Of a stretch of DNA of 5,695 nt, positions 4,041 through 5,695 are shown in pieces (position 1 is the stretch's first letter; the number at the start of each line of letters is the position of its first letter). The DNA comes from Candidatus Bathyarchaeota archaeon ex4484_135. Its GTDB lineage: Archaea; Thermoproteota; Bathyarchaeia; EX4484-135. The DNA lies in assembly GCA_002255025.1 (NCBI GenBank), contig NJEJ01000065.1, forward strand, positions 1-5,695, given 5' to 3'. Position numbers and translations under genes: made by a program. The notes below the pieces were generated by a model that ran no database searches, had not been told where the DNA came from, and saw nothing but the letters and a program-made list of their open reading frames with translations.

Positions 4041-5695
4041 ATGGCTGAACCAGCCCCCGAGGCCTATCGCTATCCATTATTGATAAAACACATATTGGAG
4101 TACGGCGTATCTAGGGCACCGAAGAAAGAGATAGTCTACAGGGACCTGGTCCGCTACACTTGGCATGACTTTTACCACGACAGGATAAAGCGGCTGGCCA
4201 GGGCCCTGGAGGACCTCGGCATCAAGCCCGGCATGAAGGTGGGTGTACTGGACTTCGACACGCATCGTTACCTCGAGCTCTTCTATGCTATACCCATGAT
4301 GGGGGCCGTCCTGCACACCATAAACCTACGCCTTCCGCCGGAGTGGATACTCTACACCATAAGGCACGCTGAAGACGATGTCCTCGTGGTGAGGGACGAA
4401 TTCGTCCCCTTAGTCGAGAAGGTGAAGGACAAGCTCCCGCCGTCCGTCAAGTTCTTCATAATAGGGAGCGATAAGGGCGAGATGCCTCCCACGAGGCTCG
4501 AGCCAGCCTACGAGTACGAGTCCCTGCTTAAGGAGGCCAAACCCGATTATGAGTTCCCCGATTTAGACGAGAACGCATGGGCGACCCTGTTCTACACGAC
4601 GGGCACCACGGGCCTGCCTAAGGGTGTTTGGTTCACGCATAGGCAGATAGTGCTTCACACGCTCTCCGTGGCCATTCAGCTTGCCTCCTTCCCGGCCGAT
4701 GTCCAAGTTACCTCCACGGACGTGCTGATGCCCATGGTGCCCTTCTTCCACGTGCACTCCTGGGGCATGCCGTTCTTAGCGGGCATGCTGGGCCAAAAAG
4801 TGGTCTTACTCGGCCGCTACAGGCCAGAGGTCATCTTCGAACTCATGCGTAAGGAGGGCGTAACGTTCTCACACATGGTGCCCACCCTCCTGCACATGAT
4901 GGTCTACCACCCGAAGGCCGAAGAATACCGGGATGCCCTCTCTATGTGGAAGGTGATCATAGGCGGTGCCGCCCTCCCGAGAGGCCTGGCGCAGAGGGCA
5001 AGGGAGCTGGGTATCAGAGTCATGGCAGGCTACGGCCTCTCGGAGACCTGCCCCGTCCTCACCATAGCCGTGCTCAAGGACCACATGTTGGACTGGCCCG
5101 ACGAGAGGAGGCTTGACGTGGACATCAAGACGGGCTTCCCGTTACCGCTCGTGAAGTTGAGGATCGTGGACGAGCAGATGAAGGATGTTCCGAGGGACGA
5201 GAAGAGCATAGGCGAGATAGTGGTGAGGTCGCCCTGGCTGACCCAGAGCTACTACAAGGACCCAGAGCGTTCCAAGGAGCTCTGGCGTGGGGGATGGCTC
5301 CACACGGGCGACATGGCCGTCTGGGATGAGGAAGGCTACATCATGATAACGGGCCGTTATAAGTTCATGATAAAGAGCGGTGGGGAGTGGATACCACCCC
5401 TCATGCTCGAGGACATACTATCCACCCACGAGGCCGTCTCGGAGGTAGCCGTCATCCCCGTCCCAAGCTCCAAGTGGGGCGAGAGGCCGGTGGCCCTCGT
5501 CGTACTCAAGCCAGAGTATAAGGGCAAGGTGAGCGAGGAAGACCTACGCAAGCACATGGAGAAGGCCGTGGAGGCCGGTAAGATAGTGCGGTGGTGGATA
5601 CCGGACAAGTTCGTGTTCGTGGAAGCCCTGCCCAAGACGAGCGTCGGCAAGATAGATTACCTGAAGCTGATAGAACAGTACAAGACCATGCAGCT
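4041..5695 (+). CDS. Fatty-acyl-CoA synthetase (AMP-forming, ANL superfamily), open at the right edge
   Basis: The frame is uninterrupted for 551 codons and runs off the window without a stop. The protein activates a carboxylic acid, probably a medium- or long-chain fatty acid, with ATP and CoA to give acyl-CoA, AMP and PPi in the cytosol. The AMP-binding loop YTTGTTGLPKG is at 185-195 and FFHVHSWG follows. The A5 motif YGLSETCP is at 331-338. A7 is WLHTGD with D424. A8 is GRYKFMIKSGGEWIPP at 438-453 with R439. The catalytic lysine motif PKTSVGK places K537 near the end. Family members are about 540-560 residues, so only a few residues are missing. In A8, phenylalanine F442 replaces the usual acidic residue after the hinge position (K441). 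The start is the ATG at 4041, with weak GGGGAAG upstream and a TATA box at 4000-4007. The neighbouring divergent amidohydrolase hints at organic-acid or fatty-acid catabolism. Substrate chain length cannot be read from sequence. Confidence 0.95.
   Translation, partial: MAEPAPEAYRYPLLIKHILEYGVSRAPKKEIVYRDLVRYTWHDFYHDRIKRLARALEDLGIKPGMKVGVLDFDTHRYLELFYAIPMMGAVLHTINLRLPPEWILYTIRHAEDDVLVVRDEFVPLVEKVKDKLPPSVKFFIIGSDKGEMPPTRLEPAYEYESLLKEAKPDYEFPDLDENAWATLFYTTGTTGLPKGVWFTHRQIVLHTLSVAIQLASFPADVQVTSTDVLMPMVPFFHVHSWGMPFLAGMLGQKVVLLGRYRPEVIFELMRKEGVTFSHMVPTLLHMMVYHPKAEEYRDALSMWKVIIGGAALPRGLAQRARELGIRVMAGYGLSETCPVLTIAVLKDHMLDWPDERRLDVDIKTGFPLPLVKLRIVDEQMKDVPRDEKSIGEIVVRSPWLTQSYYKDPERSKELWRGGWLHTGDMAVWDEEGYIMITGRYKFMIKSGGEWIPPLMLEDILSTHEAVSEVAVIPVPSSKWGERPVALVVLKPEYKGKVSEEDLRKHMEKAVEAGKIVRWWIPDKFVFVEALPKTSVGKIDYLKLIEQYKTMQ

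Noticed and set aside
4077..5650. Minus-strand open frames of 64-97 codons
   Set aside because: All are antisense to the uninterrupted acyl-CoA synthetase frame.
1..5695. CRISPR array, tRNA, rRNA or insertion sequence
   Set aside because: No regularly spaced direct repeats, cloverleaf with T-arm sequence or terminal inverted repeats were found, and genes fill nearly all the window.

Overview
The window looks like chromosomal DNA of a hyperthermophilic archaeon, most likely a member of the Thermoproteota. The signs are compact gene packing, heavy use of AGG arginine and ATA isoleucine codons, frequent GTG and TTG starts, TATA-like boxes about 28 nt upstream of start codons (leaderless arrangement), and archaeal-type single-domain regulators. 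The genus cannot be named from this sequence. There is no gene-free stretch longer than about 60 bases. I see no tRNA, rRNA, CRISPR array, insertion sequence or clear terminator.

Left part (1-602): a truncated small zinc-ribbon protein on the minus strand runs off the left edge. It is divergent from a ModE-like winged-helix DNA-binding protein on the plus strand. A short palindromic TATA-like element lies exactly midway between their two GTG start codons. The ModE-like gene meets the next gene tail to tail with a 12-base overlap.

Middle part (591-3016, all minus strand): transcription runs leftward from an HD-superfamily phosphohydrolase (COG2316-like), through an OLD/AAA_21-type ABC-like ATPase, into a small protein with a Toprim-like acidic pattern that overlaps the ATPase gene by 17 bases. 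The ATPase plus small putative nuclease resembles the two-gene plan of OLD/Gabija/PARIS/RloAB-type anti-phage systems. It is the best candidate in the window for an undescribed system. The centre of the ATPase gene is visibly richer in A+T than the genes around it.

Right part (3073-5695): an ACMSD-like metal-dependent amidohydrolase (minus strand) is divergent from a fatty-acyl-CoA synthetase of the ANL superfamily (plus strand), with only 44 bases between them. The synthetase is open to the right edge and lacks only its last residues. The shared promoter region suggests, but does not prove, a common metabolic role such as catabolism of an organic acid. The core metabolic genes look ordinary; the ATPase/Toprim-like pair looks accessory.
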